Assembly (NCBI RefSeq): GCF_014356525.2
Contig: NC_052505.1
Span: 15,502,635-15,566,634 of the forward strand
Direction of reading: 5' to 3'
DNA: 64,000 bases
Origin: Nilaparvata lugens
Lineage: Eukaryota > Arthropoda > Insecta > Hemiptera > Delphacidae
The notes beneath the pieces were generated by a model. It was not told where the DNA came from. It did not search any database and saw only the letters and a list, made by a program, of their open reading frames with translations. Positions 11,099 through 22,908 of this stretch are shown here, in pieces (the stretch's first letter is position 1; the number at the start of each line of letters is the position of its first letter). The position numbers and the translations under genes are program-made.

Positions 11099-11613
11099 GC
11101 TTATTCCTTTTTATGTGTGTCAAGACTTCATATTGAATTGTCTGAATTGCTTCATTTTGTGTTTGTCTGTGTGACTATTGTATAAATGTTTTGTTTCCTG
11201 ATGACTATGTCCGTTACACTATGGCCCAGTCGCACAAAAGCCTGTTAAATTTTGAATGTGATTAATTGTCATTAAAAACATAGTGCACGTTGCACAAAAG
11301 CCTTTTGCAAAAAGCCTGTTGCTTATTCCTTTTTATGTGTGTCAAGATGAAGTCTTGACTTGTCTGAATTGCTCCATTTTGTGTTTTTCTGTGTGACTAT
11401 TGTATAAATGTTTTGTTTCCTGATGACTATGTCCGTTACACTATGGCCCAGTCGCACAAAAGCCTGTTAAATTTTAAATGTGATTAATTTCACGAGAACC
11501 AATCAGAGAAGGCCGTTTTGTTAAGACGGCTTCTCTGATTGGTTCTCGTGGAATTAATCACGATTAAAATTTAACCGACTTTTGTGCAACGTGCACTATG
11601 TTTTTAATGACAA
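11099..11613. repeat. Duplicated and inverted block around a MITE
   Basis: GCTTATTCCTTTTTATGTG and about 160 bp more occur at 11099 and again at 11321. Each copy runs into the MITE start GGCCCAGTCGCACAAAAG. After the first copy comes GTCATTAAAAACATAGTGC, whose reverse complement follows the complete MITE at about 11594-11612. Confidence 0.75.
11445..11590. mobile_element. Foldback MITE (GGCCCAGTCGCACAAAAG family)
   Basis: Arms of about 65 bp: left has CACGAGAACCAATCAGAGAA, right has TTCTCTGATTGGTTCTCGTG. Relatives at 17227-17450, 26550-26679 and 61918-62073. Confidence 0.85.
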
Positions 11614-11829
11614 TAAAAAATTCTATTCTATCTATAGTTGTATGATGATTATTGCAAATTAAAATATATCAATAATAAACATTTTTAATCAATTAATTGA
11701 TGCCAATGATTCCAGTACTGTGTTTGAAAAGTCAAATTCCCATTAAACACTGAATACTTGAAATATTTCTTACTTTGAAGATGAAAATTATGTGAGTTCG
11801 CATTAATGCATTAATGTGTAAAGATTGAT

Positions 11830-11876
11830 TTGTAGGCTAGCGTATCAACCTAGAGGTCCTGGGTTCGATCCCAGAT
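11830..11876 (+). repeat. tRNA-like B-box fragment, possible SINE remnant
   Basis: CTGGGTTCGATCCCAG at 11859-11874 looks like a pol III B box, with TAGGCTAGCG about 25 nt upstream as a weak A box. The T-arm is one base short, so it is not a tRNA gene. Confidence 0.4.
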
Positions 11877-12146
11877 GTGATTTGAAATTTATTCCATAAA
11901 TAATATCAACTGTAATCTGTTAACTGTTATAATTCATTATAATAAAGGAAAGAATTGGCTTATACACGTACGGGATAGGAAATTCAGGAATTATTCGCAT
12001 CATCACGTCTGAACTACTTGACTGATTAACTTGAAATTTTGCGTATTGATCATGAGAGAGCGATCATGCAAGCCATTCTTCAGTAAGTTAAAGTTCATGA
12101 CGGTGTACAGCCTGTACATATTTATAGGACAATATTATATATAAAA

Positions 12147-12511
12147 ACTAACGAATCTAGATTCCCACGGCAAGTAGATATACATAATTACAACACAAGA
12201 AATAAAAATAATTTCACAATAAAGAAACACAATAAGGAAAAATATAAACAAAGTCCAACGTACATGGGAATAAAATTTATTGGTTGTCTCCCAGGTTGCA
12301 TAAGACATGAACCTGATAGATCAAAATTTAAGGAATTGCTGAGAGCATATTTAATGGAGTTAGCATGCTACAGTATAGACGAGTTTACTGTAAAAAAATG
12401 AATTTTATACAGTCACTAATTTCTCTTTAGCTTTAAGTTAGTTTTTAGTTTTTGACTTTTTCATGTATGTTTTGGAAAGAAATAAATGATTGATTGATTG
12501 ATTGATTGATT
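12147..12511 (+). pseudogene. LINE 3' end with (GATT)n tail
   Basis: A plus-strand frame ending at the stop 12399-12401 reads IHNYNTRNKNN, SPTYMGIKFIGCLPGCIRHE, KFKELLRAYLMELACYSIDE, F and TVKK. This is the usual C-terminal tail of CR1/Jockey-like ORF2. An AT-rich 3' UTR follows and ends in AATAAATGATTGATTGATTG. The TGATT microsatellite at 12487-12511 is the 3' tail. The 5' end is truncated near 12147. Confidence 0.75.
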
Positions 12512-12599
12512 CTTAATTTACCGAGGATGGTTATAGACCCATTTTGAATTCATCAAGATTTCAGTAGAACAAGTTTTCAGCTTGTCAAGTTTTCAATTA

Positions 12600-12868
12600 G
12601 ACCCTTGCGGAGCACGGGTTACCCTTTAGTTTATGAATAAGAACATACGTTAATTAGCATATATTTGTAATATTTACAAGATATGTCTTTACAATGTATC
12701 ATGATTCATTCATTAGATTGTTTTGTGCAATCAATTGGACCCTAGCGAAGCATGGGTTACTTTTTAGTATTCAATAAAGAACATACGTTATTTGCATATT
12801 TATAAGATTCACAAGATATTTGTTACAATGTATCAAGATTTATTAGATTGTTTTGTGCAATCAATACA
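12600..12868 (+). repeat. Two tandem units of about 135 bp
   Basis: Each unit starts ACCCT-x-GC-GA-GCA, contains AAGAACATACGTTA and ends GATTGTTTTGTGCAATCAAT. The units are diverged. Confidence 0.7.
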
Positions 12869-13093
12869 CTTTGCATAAGTAAGTACTCGTAATAAGTTGA
12901 TAGCAGCGGGTGAAGGTTAATACTAATTGACTAGGTTTATTTATTGACAAGTGACTTGCCTACGTTTCATTTCATGGCAATTCAACATCTGATTCATAGA
13001 CGATTGTAAATGCGCCGGATAAAAGAAACTGAATAGCATGTAAACTTGTATTTTATTGGACAAAAACATACTAATGTAATGAACTGGAACTGG

Positions 13094-13899
13094 AAGGCTG
13101 TGCAAAGGCTAAAAATAAACTTTCTACTCGTGATATTTTTCAAAGTTTTCGATTTGTATATCATCAAGCTATCAAAATGAAAAAGTTTTCTCAGGAAAAC
13201 ATTTTTTTCCGAACATTACTTTTTGAGATATGAGCGCTTGAAGTTTGAATATTTGGGACAGAACATTTCAAATTCGGTAAGATGTAAATCCATGAGATTT
13301 GGAAGATGGATTCTTCATGGTATTGTTGATCTAGTAAAACAAAAATTTTCTGGAAATATCAATTTTTTGAAAAGTTATTCAATTTACCAAAAATAGCCAA
13401 AAATAACTCAACTAAAAGTTATTTTTGGTCATTTTTAGTAAATTGAATAACTATCTTAAAAATTGATATTTTTAGATAATTTTTGTTTTACTAGATCAAC
13501 AATACCATGAAGATCTCATCCATCCTCTAGATCTCATGGATTTATATCTTACCGAATTTTAAATGTTCTGTCCCAAAAATTCTTCTAGCCAGAAAAAAAA
13601 AACTCAACTAAAAGTTATTTTTAGTGAATTGAATAACTATTTCAAAAATTGATATTTTTAGAAAATGTTTGTTTTACTAGATTAACAATATCATGAAGAA
13701 TCTATCCTCTAAATCTCTTGCCGAATTTGAAATGTTCTGTCCCAAAAATTTAAACTTCATATCTCAAAAATTAATGATCAGAAAAAAAAATGTTTTCCTG
13801 AGAAAAGTTTTTCATTTTGATAGCTTGATGATATACAAATCGAAAAACTTTGAAAAATGTCACGAATAGAACGTTTATTTTTAGCCTTTGCCCAGCCTT
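13094..13899. mobile_element. Long foldback element (GGCTGTGCAAAGGC family)
   Basis: Left arm starts AAGGCTGTGCAAAGGC, right end reads GCCTTTGCCCAGCCTT. Arms are about 300 bp and contain GAGATATGAGCG, GGGACAGAACATTTCAAATT and CATGGTATTGTTGAT. A second right-arm copy (13590-13899) is stacked after the first. No ORF. Confidence 0.85.
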
Positions 13900-14329
13900 T
13901 TTATATCATCTTAGAGGAAAAATCCTCTTATCTCATACTTTTTTCTATCATACTATTAAGCATAAATTATTTATTCATTCATACTTATCACATGTAGGCA
14001 GACTATCATGGATTGACTGACTTGTATTAATTTCGTCTGTAGGTGCTCTAATTTTTTATGTGATCTTATGCATCTAAATTGTGTCCACGGTTCAAGGAAA
14101 TATCTATCGATCTACTTACTATTTGTAAAGGGTTGTGGCAGAGAGAACCTGGAGTCCCAAGTCCGCCCTTAATCAATAAATCATTATTTGATTTATTTTA
14201 CATCTCTCACTTTGTACAGTGCATTTTATCAATCAATCATTTTATGACATATTTTAATTGGTGATTAAGATTTATATGTTTCTACCTAAATAAAACAAAA
14301 ACATTTGCACTATGATAGTTGAGTTCAAG

Positions 14330-14643
14330 TTATTTTTGGTCATTTTTAGTAAATTGAATAACTTTCTCAAAAATTGATATTTTCAGAAAATATCTGTTTT
14401 ATTAGATCAACAGTACCATGGAGAATCTATCCTCTAAATCTTATGGATCTATCTCTTACCGAACTTGAACTATTCTGTCTCAAAAATTTAAACTTTAGAC
14501 GCTCATATCTCAAAAATTAATGATCAAAAAAAAATGTTTTCCTGAGAAAACTTTTTCATTTTGGTAGCTTTATAGTATACGTATCGAAAAACTTTGAAAA
14601 ATATCACCAGTAGAAAGTTTATTTTTAGTCTTTGCACAGCCTC
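14330..14643. mobile_element. GGCTGTGCAAAGGC-family foldback, right arm only
   Basis: Matches the right arm at 13590-13899 and ends TTTGCACAGCC. Confidence 0.8.
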
Positions 14644-14918
14644 AAGTTTGGCACAGATAAATTATGTGGAATTGAAAACATTGATTTTTATTTCACCATA
14701 ACTACAATATTACTATCAACTCTGGCTGACGGCTTCGGCCATGCCTAAGTATTTTTGATTTTGTTACTCATGAATTATTTTTTTGGAACTTTTATCTGTA
14801 TTCAATTTGTATTTTATGCGTGTATGAACAATAAAACTATTTATCCATTTATCATGTTATTGGTGATCAGAGCAAATATGTCCTAGACCATGTTTTCTAA
14901 TCTATGTTTTTATTGCAG

Positions 14919-14988
14919 GAGACAGACTGGCTTGGAAGATCTAGCTGTGAAGCCAATAACACAGTTTCCAGTGTCATTGGATGATGAG
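14919..14988 (+). CDS. inaD: inaD exon A: linker before PDZ3
   Basis: A 70-nt exon. The acceptor is TTTTTATTGCAG and the donor is GAG|GTGAGT, both strong. The first G completes a codon begun in an upstream exon outside the window (phase 2), followed by 23 codons starting RQTGLEDLAVKP and ending SLDDE. The VKPI-x-x-FP stretch with an acidic end is what precedes PDZ3 in fly INAD. The open frame runs back into the intron to an ATG at 14890, but the polypyrimidine tract and acceptor argue against that being a start codon. Confidence 0.82.
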
Positions 14989-15884
14989 GTGAGTTCTTCC
15001 ATCAAATCAAATAAAATTTATTCACTCAAAATTCATACAAAATATTCACAAAAATATAGAACGATAAGTTGAAAGTGAACAAGATACTACTCACAAAAAT
15101 TACAGTATGTTACTGGACTTTGTCCGCGAATAGGAGTCAGATACAAAGTGTTATAAGATTATAATATAAAAATTATCATTATATTCATAATTTGAAATTG
15201 TCCTAAAGATAATAATTTGTACCTCTATTGAATGTTCCAATACAATTTCACTATAATAAGTTTAGTTTGAAGACAAGTTTGGGAGTATACTGTGGTCGTT
15301 CAGAGACGCATGGAGAAATAGACGTTCAGAGACAAATATAGCTGCAAACTAGGAAGTGTATGGAAGAAAACTTATCAGTTTTTATCCGTATACGCATGGA
15401 AATTACCAGAGATTACAAGAAAACTTTGGAAATGCAAGTGGAAATCTCGTAACTATAATATATTATAATATTGTCCGTGTTAGTCTCTTATAATGAATAG
15501 ATTATTATTCCTATTTGTACAACTTACATAGTCTCCAAAGTTATAGCTCTTAAGTAAAATGAATATTATCGAGATTATTAAAAAAATATTGAAACCACTG
15601 AAACATTTAAATTCAAAAATATTCTTGGACTAAGAATTTTGTGAATTTGAAAACCTACAAGATATTTTGTACTTTCTAATACTATCTAAATTTGGAGAGA
15701 AATAGTAAAATAAATAGAATAGAATTTATTGTTTCTCATGTACTACAGTACAATATTATAAAAACAATAGAAAAAACACTACAAAGATATTAGCCAAATT
15801 TATCAAATGCTGTGGCTCAATAATATAACAATGAAAGAATACAAAGAAATATTTCTGATTTACACTTCGCCATATGCAATCATA

Positions 15885-16270
15885 ATCCTATTATATTAAG
15901 CTAGCAATTTCTGTATTTATATATCTGGTTATTTTTATATTTGGTTATTTATGTTTAACGGATCTCGAAAACGGCTCTAACGATTTTCACGAAATTTGGA
16001 ACATAGTAGGTTTATGATGGAAAGATTCAATTGCACTAGGTCTCATCCTTGAGAAAACTCGCTGAACGACATTAAAAGGATAATTTATCCTTGGCTGAAA
16101 CAGCTGTGGATAGTAGAAAAGTGAGTTTGTGAAAAATCAAAATATCGCATCCCCGAAATTCATAAGATGACGTATAGCCAGCTGTGAAATATAAACAAGA
16201 TCATTTTAGAGAATTGTGCTCTGTTTATCAATAAATAAAAATAACGAGCGAAGCTCGGTGCCCCGATATT
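15885..16270 (+). mobile_element. Helitron-like non-autonomous element
   Basis: Starts ATCCTATTATATTAAG, contains GGATCTCGAAAACGGC and TTTCACGAAATTTGG, and ends with the short hairpin GAGCGAAGCTC, then GGTGCCCCGATATT. Start motif and terminal hairpin fit Helitron/Helentron-type elements; class is inferred. Confidence 0.65.
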
Positions 16271-17226
16271 AATATTATAACCAAGAGTCATTAGCCACAT
16301 TTTCCAACTACTTATGCTCAAAAAACAAATATAAAAAATACATATTTATTTTTAAAAAGAAATAAAATAGACAAAAGAAATTTAAATAGAAATAATAAAT
16401 GCAACTTTATATTGCCAAAAACAATGTATACAAAAGAATAACCATGGTATCCTCGGCTTTTATCTCCCGATTTGTTTTTTTTAGTAAAAATTTAAAAATA
16501 AAAATGTGGCTGATCTTTAAAATCTGCCAATTAAGTTGATTATATTATGTAACATTTTACATTGTTAACTTTAAATCGGTTGCCCTAACAAATGAATCAG
16601 TATAAATGCTCTCCTTGAAATTAGCATACCATTGAACTTATTCCAAGTATCTGAAAAATCTTAATAATATTTGTGTCATCTTGATAACCTTCTCTTGTGC
16701 GATCAATTACTTTAAAAAGATAGAAAAAATTACAGTCGAATAATATAACTGCATACATCCAATGAAATATTCTATATAAGAAATTAATTCCGTGTGTAAA
16801 TTTCCATTGCAACTGTAATTTTGATATAAGCTGTATTACATTGAATGGACTTTCATTTTTTTTCAAGTACTGGTGATTTAAAACTTGGAGCTCACCTTTT
16901 TATTAAAGCTCTTGACATTTGGCTATTCATGGAATATTGCCTCGTTTCAATAGCATGTAACTGATTCAAGGCTCCTCCGTCAAAGTAGGCCCAATATCTG
17001 TCCAATATGAGCTTCCAATATATCCTTTTGACAGCACCTTTCATTTTCGAAGATTAGTTAGGATTTTATTCTGCTTTTTACGAGCTTCATACTTCACGGA
17101 AGGTGAAGCTGCAGAGATGGAGATAAAGAAAAAGTTTAAGGTAAAATCAGGCATGAATCGAAATAATTATTGAGCTAAATCTATATAACAGGAAAATCAT
17201 GAGAGAATATAATCATCACCTCAACG

Positions 17227-17450
17227 GTTGCACAAAATTCTGTTAAATTTTATTACTAACGTATTTAATAAAACTTCTAAGTGAAAAAACACTCACATTC
17301 TTTGATGTGATTTTTGTTGAATTTTAATCGTGATTGAATGTCACGAACTTCAATCAGAAAATACTTCTTTTCGGGAAAGCCTTTCACGATTGGTTCTTGT
17401 GGCATTTAATCATGATTATAATTTAACAGTATTTGGTGCAGATGAGCCAA
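17227..17450. mobile_element. Foldback MITE, GGCCCAGTCGCAC family, diverged
   Basis: Left GGTTGCACAAAATTCTG, right TTTGGTGCAGATGAGCC. Contains AATCGTGATTGAATGTCACG, then AA-CTTCAATCAGAAAA. Confidence 0.65.
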
Positions 17451-18014
17451 ATTGTTTCTACATCAAGTTATAATCATAGAATAACCAATCTAGCTATTAT
17501 ATTGTCGCCACACTGCACAGAAAGCAGCTGTTTTCCAGTCCCTACGTAGATCTGAAAGACATTGTTTGCAGACGACTCTCGTCTGACGTCAGAACAGGTT
17601 TCTTTCCGGCCTAGGCCGGAAAGAGTACCCTTTCCAGCCGCTAACATGGAACTAAGAAAGGTGATCAAAAAACAGCTGATCAAAAAACTTTTTATTATTT
17701 GTATTCATTATTCAATAATTAAAACATTTAAAATAATAATATCATCTTATTGTCATTTGAAAGAATAAAAAAGTATAAACTCAACCTCCCACCTAATTGA
17801 ACATCATCTTTTAGGTTATTTAGACAAATCAGAATAAAAAATAAAAATACTTGGACAATTTCCTGATATTCAGATTACCTCAGATTTGCTAGAGCTATCA
17901 CCTTCCACTTCTGCTTTCAGAAGTGCTTAGTAAACAACTATTCTCATATATATACTTATATACGTATATATTTATATACTTATATATATATACTTCATTT
18001 TTGTGTGTGGCGAA

Positions 18015-18150
18015 AAGTAGCGTTCGCACCACGGACAAAAATGTTTTTCCGGCTCTCAATATTTTCTAGTCCTCGGCCTACGGCCTCGGACTTGAAAACC
18101 GATTTCGAGCCGGAAAAATATCATTTTCTGCTCTAGGTGCGAAATATACT
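18015..18150. repeat. Short inverted repeat with CCGGCTC arms
   Basis: GTTCGCACCACGGAC with TTTTTCCGGCTC faces GAGCCGGAAAAAT with GGTGCGAA. The centre CCTCGGCCTACGGCCTCGG is near palindromic. Confidence 0.6.
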
Positions 18151-18289
18151 AATAATGGAATTAAATCTATCTAACTATCGATAAAATAAGTCATGTTCCA
18201 TGCCTCTGCTACTTCCGTTGTAATGGTGATCTTTAAAAGCCGAACTCTCCTTAATACCATTTATTAGTTTAAAAATCGCTTCCCGGTGG

Positions 18290-18397
18290 TTAGAAACCCA
18301 CCTAAAGCTGTTGTGGTTACACTATTTCCCATCATTAGTCTCATTATCCAAGCACAAATCTAGAACTCATGTGGGCATCATTCTCAGCTAAAATAAT
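18290..18397 (+). repeat. SINE-like tail copy
   Basis: Contains AAGCACAAATCTAGAACTC and ATGTGGGCATCATTC, matching the body of the SINE at 23625-23816 and the tail at 44402. Confidence 0.55.
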
Positions 18398-18464
18398 ATA
18401 TTTTCATTTCAATTTTTTTATTATTTTCAATCAATTTTAATTTTTTCTATTTGTTTCACTCAAG

Positions 18465-18785
18465 TTTGATTTAACAACTCAATTTCTTAAATAGTATCTA
18501 ATACTTTGACCAGGAATAGAGTTTTACAGATTGAATGATTTTCATTTAATTGAAAAAAAAATTTCAATCGAAATTCGGGAATGGAATATTAAGGGCTATA
18601 AGCATGTTTTTCATTTTCCAATCATTTGATTTGATAACTCAATTTCTTTAATATTATTTAATACTTTGACCAGCAATGAAGTTTTACAGATTGAATGATT
18701 TTCATTTAATTGAAAAAATATTCAATCAATATTCGGGAATGGAATAGTAAGGGCCTGTTTTTCCTTTTCCAATCATTCTATGATT
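18465..18785 (+). repeat. 160-bp tandem duplication just upstream of exon B
   Basis: Units at 18465 and 18625 share TACTTTGACCAG-AATG, TTTTACAGATTGAATGATTT and ATTCGGGAATGGAATA. They differ by scattered changes, so the duplication is not recent. Confidence 0.85.
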
Positions 18786-18966
18786 ATGCGTTTTTGTTTC
18801 TGTTGAATAAATAAATAAACGTTCTCTCGGGGTCTTCTGGCGTAGTTAGTTCTTCTCTCAAATACTATGAAATCATAAGTCTACTATTCTTATTCTGAAG
18901 AGAAAGAAATTGAAAGAAAACCAATAATCCAAATTTCGATTAATAATTGTTTTTTTTTAATTTCAG

Positions 18967-19023
18967 ACACCCGAGCAGAAGTACGCCAACTTCAAGGGAC
19001 TGCGAACAGTCGCTATCAGAAAG
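18967..19023 (+). CDS. inaD: inaD exon B: start of PDZ3
   Basis: A 57-nt exon, 19 whole codons, phase 0 on both sides. The acceptor follows a T-rich tract (TTTTTTTTAATTTCAG) and the donor is AAG|GTACGT. It encodes TPEQKYANFKGLRTVAIRK. The LRTVAIRK end is the first beta strand of the PDZ fold and matches the RTVQVRK strand of fly INAD PDZ3. It is too short to be found by ORF length; splice sites and homology identify it. Confidence 0.82.
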
Positions 19024-20047
19024 GTACGTCCATCACTCTTCTCTCTCTAATGGTTTGCTTTAAATATAGTTTTACAGTACACTCACTCCCCTTTGTCTTT
19101 GTCATATATAGTGCAATAATTTGAAACTTGCTTATGTCATGTATACTGACTGCTCTTTCGTTTCAATTGCTCAGACATTTATCCCAAAGCCATATTTCAC
19201 TAGTAACCCATAGGTGAATTTTTATCCAAATATATACCAGAAACACCTTTCTTGCGTTGTAAGAATACTTTCTCAATATTTATACTCATTCTCTTACACA
19301 GTAAAACATATTCTGTTCTCGAATTGTGTCATGCATACAGTTATTTTGCATATTTTGGTGAATGCATCTGGTTACCATGAAAACGAGTTTCACGTTCCAT
19401 GCATTTTTCGGATTTGCATTTTTCTATGCTATCTTGATAAACATTCTATTGATTTAACTATTTATATTGGAACATTGATGCTGATTCAATATACCTTTTC
19501 AATTACCATTGTCTGGTTTAATAACGTATGCTTTAAATTTAATCATCATGAAAGTGGTGGTTATGATGTCATTCATCATTGGTTCATAGCTACAATTTGA
19601 ACAATATATTCAATGCTGTTTGCAAAACCATCCTCCACTTTGTATCTCTCTGTTGTATAATGGAAATTTCATTTCTCATCCAAAAAAAAAACGTTAAACG
19701 ATGAAATAAAAATCAGTTTTGTTAGTCTTGTCAGTTGTCCCGACTTTGAAGGATTCCACGCAAATATTTGTGGTGAAAATTAATACTTTCTCAGTATACG
19801 TTATCATATTTCTAATATAATTTTAATTAATCTTAATAAAGTAAAATAATTGAACATAAATCAAATTGAAAAATATATTCCTAGAGATTCAAATGAAAAT
19901 TCATTTCAATTGCCTTATTTTCAAAGTAACTCCATTCAAAAAATGGCAGTCTCATAAAATGATGTGTAAAGAAACACGTTAAATCCCGATTACAATGTAA
20001 ATACGTAGTGGCACCAATAATTCTGAAACCTGTTTTCCAACTGTCAC

Positions 20048-20455
20048 ATGGATAATAAATAATCTTACAGAATACTGATCTTGTGATATGAATCAATATC
20101 AATACCTTAGATCACTAATATTATTGCTAACATTATATGTGTCCAATGATGTAATTATTTTTTAACACTCATTGCAGTTTGTTGCTCCATCTATGCTGAT
20201 TCAAAAATAAATTAAAATTCTCAATTTGATTGAAGAGAAGACTTGAAAAGAAGCCAGATAATAATAATAAATAATAATATCTCTGGTCAAGGATAAAACA
20301 CGACCAGAAGAGTTTATTCAAAATATAGACATGATTACAAAAACATACTACAATTATTTACAAAGTATTAATACAATTGGTTGATTATTTGCTAATCTAA
20401 TATGGATAATAATCTTACAGAAAACTGATCTTGTGATATGAATCAATATCAATAT
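20048..20455 (+). repeat. Direct repeats flanking a retroelement tail
   Basis: About 52 bp containing AATCTTACAG and TTGTGATATGAATCAATATC occur at 20048-20104 and 20402-20455 with few changes. Between them, AATAATAATAAATAATAAT with a LINE 3' fragment-like region near 20255-20400. Confidence 0.6.
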
Positions 20456-21187
20456 GTAATACTATCCTAGTAATCAAATTGAAGCTACTTCAATTCAAAA
20501 CAAATTTTAATCGGTTAAAATATTTCGTCTTCACTTCTTCTTTCAATAAAATTTTCAGATTTCATTCGTTAAATGAACCCAGCATTTCATCCATTGATTA
20601 CTGTTAAATTAAAATGGTTTCATACCCGTAATTTGCGGGTATTCGTTATTACCACTATTATTGTATCATATTTCCCAAGATTAGTAGTGAGAAACTTACG
20701 AAAAACATAACAATATAAACAATTTACTTTTACAAAATCGGATTAATTCCTATAATATTGTCAAAAGTTGGGAAATTTCTGTACCATTTGTAGTATACTA
20801 TTTCTTGGATATTCTTCTAACTTCTCCACCCTTACAGAATATCGATTCATATGAGATAAATGTATAAATGTAAATATTAATTGTAATTAATAATATAAAT
20901 ATTTTAAATTGAAATCTTCTAGAGCAATATAGGTCGTAATCTGTTGAATCTTCACACCTTTATTGACCTCTTCTAAAGATCAAATCGACAAGCTTTAATA
21001 TTCTGGTTCAATCACGAGCGGACTAAGTAATAATTATTCCCTTTAACCATTGAAATATACAATAAGCTACTCTCTCATTCTGTATAGCAATATTGGAACA
21101 TCGTTTTTTGTTCCATGGAGTACATGAGTATAATAATAACAACACAAGTATTGTATTCAATAATAAAATTGTAGTGAATTCACTTAT

Positions 21188-22306
21188 ACAGAGTGTTTCA
21201 GAAGTAGTGTCGAACATGTTAGGGTATTGTTCCTGGATGAAAGGAGACTACAAATGTCGTATTTGAAGTGTCCAAAACTCAACGGTTATCCTTACAGCTG
21301 CCATTTTGTTTTTTTCACTTGAGGAATTTTTATCTCAAGAACGAAATATATTGATCTGAAATCTACCATGAATATTTTTGCTATAAAGACTCAACTTGAA
21401 AAATAATTCAATGTAAATTTTTAAAATGGCGGCCATTTTAAATTTTTGATTGCAAATTTCACGAAAACCGTTCACTTTACAAAAAATGTACAAAAGAAAA
21501 TTTTATAAAGATTTCAAGGATATCTTATTTATTAAGATTTTTCGAAGATTAACAGAGAAATTAATTCTTTTCGTACTGCATGCATGACCATGAACAGACA
21601 AGATCATCTGAAAAACATTGTAAAATCAGCTGGATGACCATATGGAGTCATACCGAGTTTCAAAGCTTCATCTTAATACAATTGGAATTGAAAAATTAAT
21701 ATTGATGTTTAAATGGAGAAAAGTGGTCATGCATGCAGTACGAAAATAATTCATTTCTTCGTTATTCTTCAAACAATCTTGATAAATAAGATATACTTGA
21801 AATCTTGATAAAATTTGCTAACTTTTTTCTTTTGTACATTTTTTGGCTCCATTTGATTTTACAATGTTTTTCAGATGTTCTTTTTTGTTCAAGATCATGC
21901 ATGCTGTACGAAAATAATTAATTTCTCTGTTATTCTCTGACCAATCTTAATGAATGAGGTATTCTTGGATTCGTGATAAAATTTGCTAACTTTTTGTCTC
22001 TTGTACGTTTTTTGTTAAGTGAACGGTTTTCGTGAAATTTGCAATCGAAAATTTAAAATTGCCGCCATTTTGAAAATTTACATCTATTTTTTTTAAGTTT
22101 GGTCTTTATAGCATAAATAATCATGCTAGATTCCAGATCAATACAACATTTCTTTCTTGAGATGAAAATTCCCATGTGAAAAAACTAAAATGGCAGCTAT
22201 AAGGATAACTGTTGAGTTATGGACACTTAAAATACGACATTTGTAGTCTCCTATCATCCAGGAACAATACTTTAAAATGTTCGACACTACTTCTGAAACA
22301 CTCTGT
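21188..22306. mobile_element. 1.1-kb element with long terminal inverted repeats
   Basis: The ends ACAGAGTGTTTCAGAAGTAG and its reverse complement extend into arms of roughly 250 bp holding GTCGAACATGTT, GGAGACTACAAATG and GGTTATCCTTACAGCTGCC. The interior has inverted copies of ATTTTCATGACCA-like blocks with GTACTGCATGCAT. No coding capacity. Confidence 0.8.
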
Positions 22307-22908
22307 TTACTAGAACAATACTAGGTTCAAATCTTGAACAACCTCTTCTTCATAGTCTGTGAACTTTTACATAGAGTATATAACTGCACCTACAAATAAA
22401 GGTTGAGGTATTTACAGTATTGTGGTTATCAGTAATATGAATTGTACATTTCACCTCCTTCTTCACTGTATAGCATATACCGACAAGAAATACTGTAGTT
22501 ATACATTTTGTGAGTGTTGACCTTCCTCTATACACGTAGCCAGAGAGCAGAGAGTCGGCTGAACTTTTGAGAGTAAACTCAACGTGGGTATAGTGTATAG
22601 CGTAATGTAGGGAGGGTCTCAGTTCGTCAAGTTCTCAGCTCATCAAGTACCAATTCTGACCATTCAGTTTTGAAACAAATGAGAAGTTGAGTCATTCACT
22701 TCGTCAAGTATCAAGGCATCAAGTTTTCGTTGCAGGCTGATACTCAGTCAGCTGATACACCGTTGTTTACTACAGTGAGGTCCACGTTATAGGACAGTAG
22801 AGAAAGATAGAAGAACAGCGTTGCCGATTCTCTGACTTGCCACTGCTTTCTAAAGATGTTAGCCGTAGCCTATATACGATGTAATATCAACTGTTCACTC
22901 TTGTTTAA

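Larger units (their letters stand above)
14989..18966 (+). other. inaD intron A-B
   Basis: Bounded by GTGAGT and TTTCAG. Contains the Helitron-like element at 15885, the MITE at 17227, the inverted repeat at 18015, the SINE tail at 18290 and the tandem duplication at 18465. The stretches 15061-15884 and 16271-17226 show only AT-rich DNA, with a possible LINE tail near 15715. Confidence 0.7.

Noticed and set aside
11859..11874. Possible tRNA or Ψ-tRNA by its B box
   Set aside because: The T-arm is one base short and no cloverleaf forms.
19214..19600. Plus-strand frame of 128 codons inside an inaD intron
   Set aside because: No motif or splice-linked partner was recognised, and the composition follows the AT-rich background.
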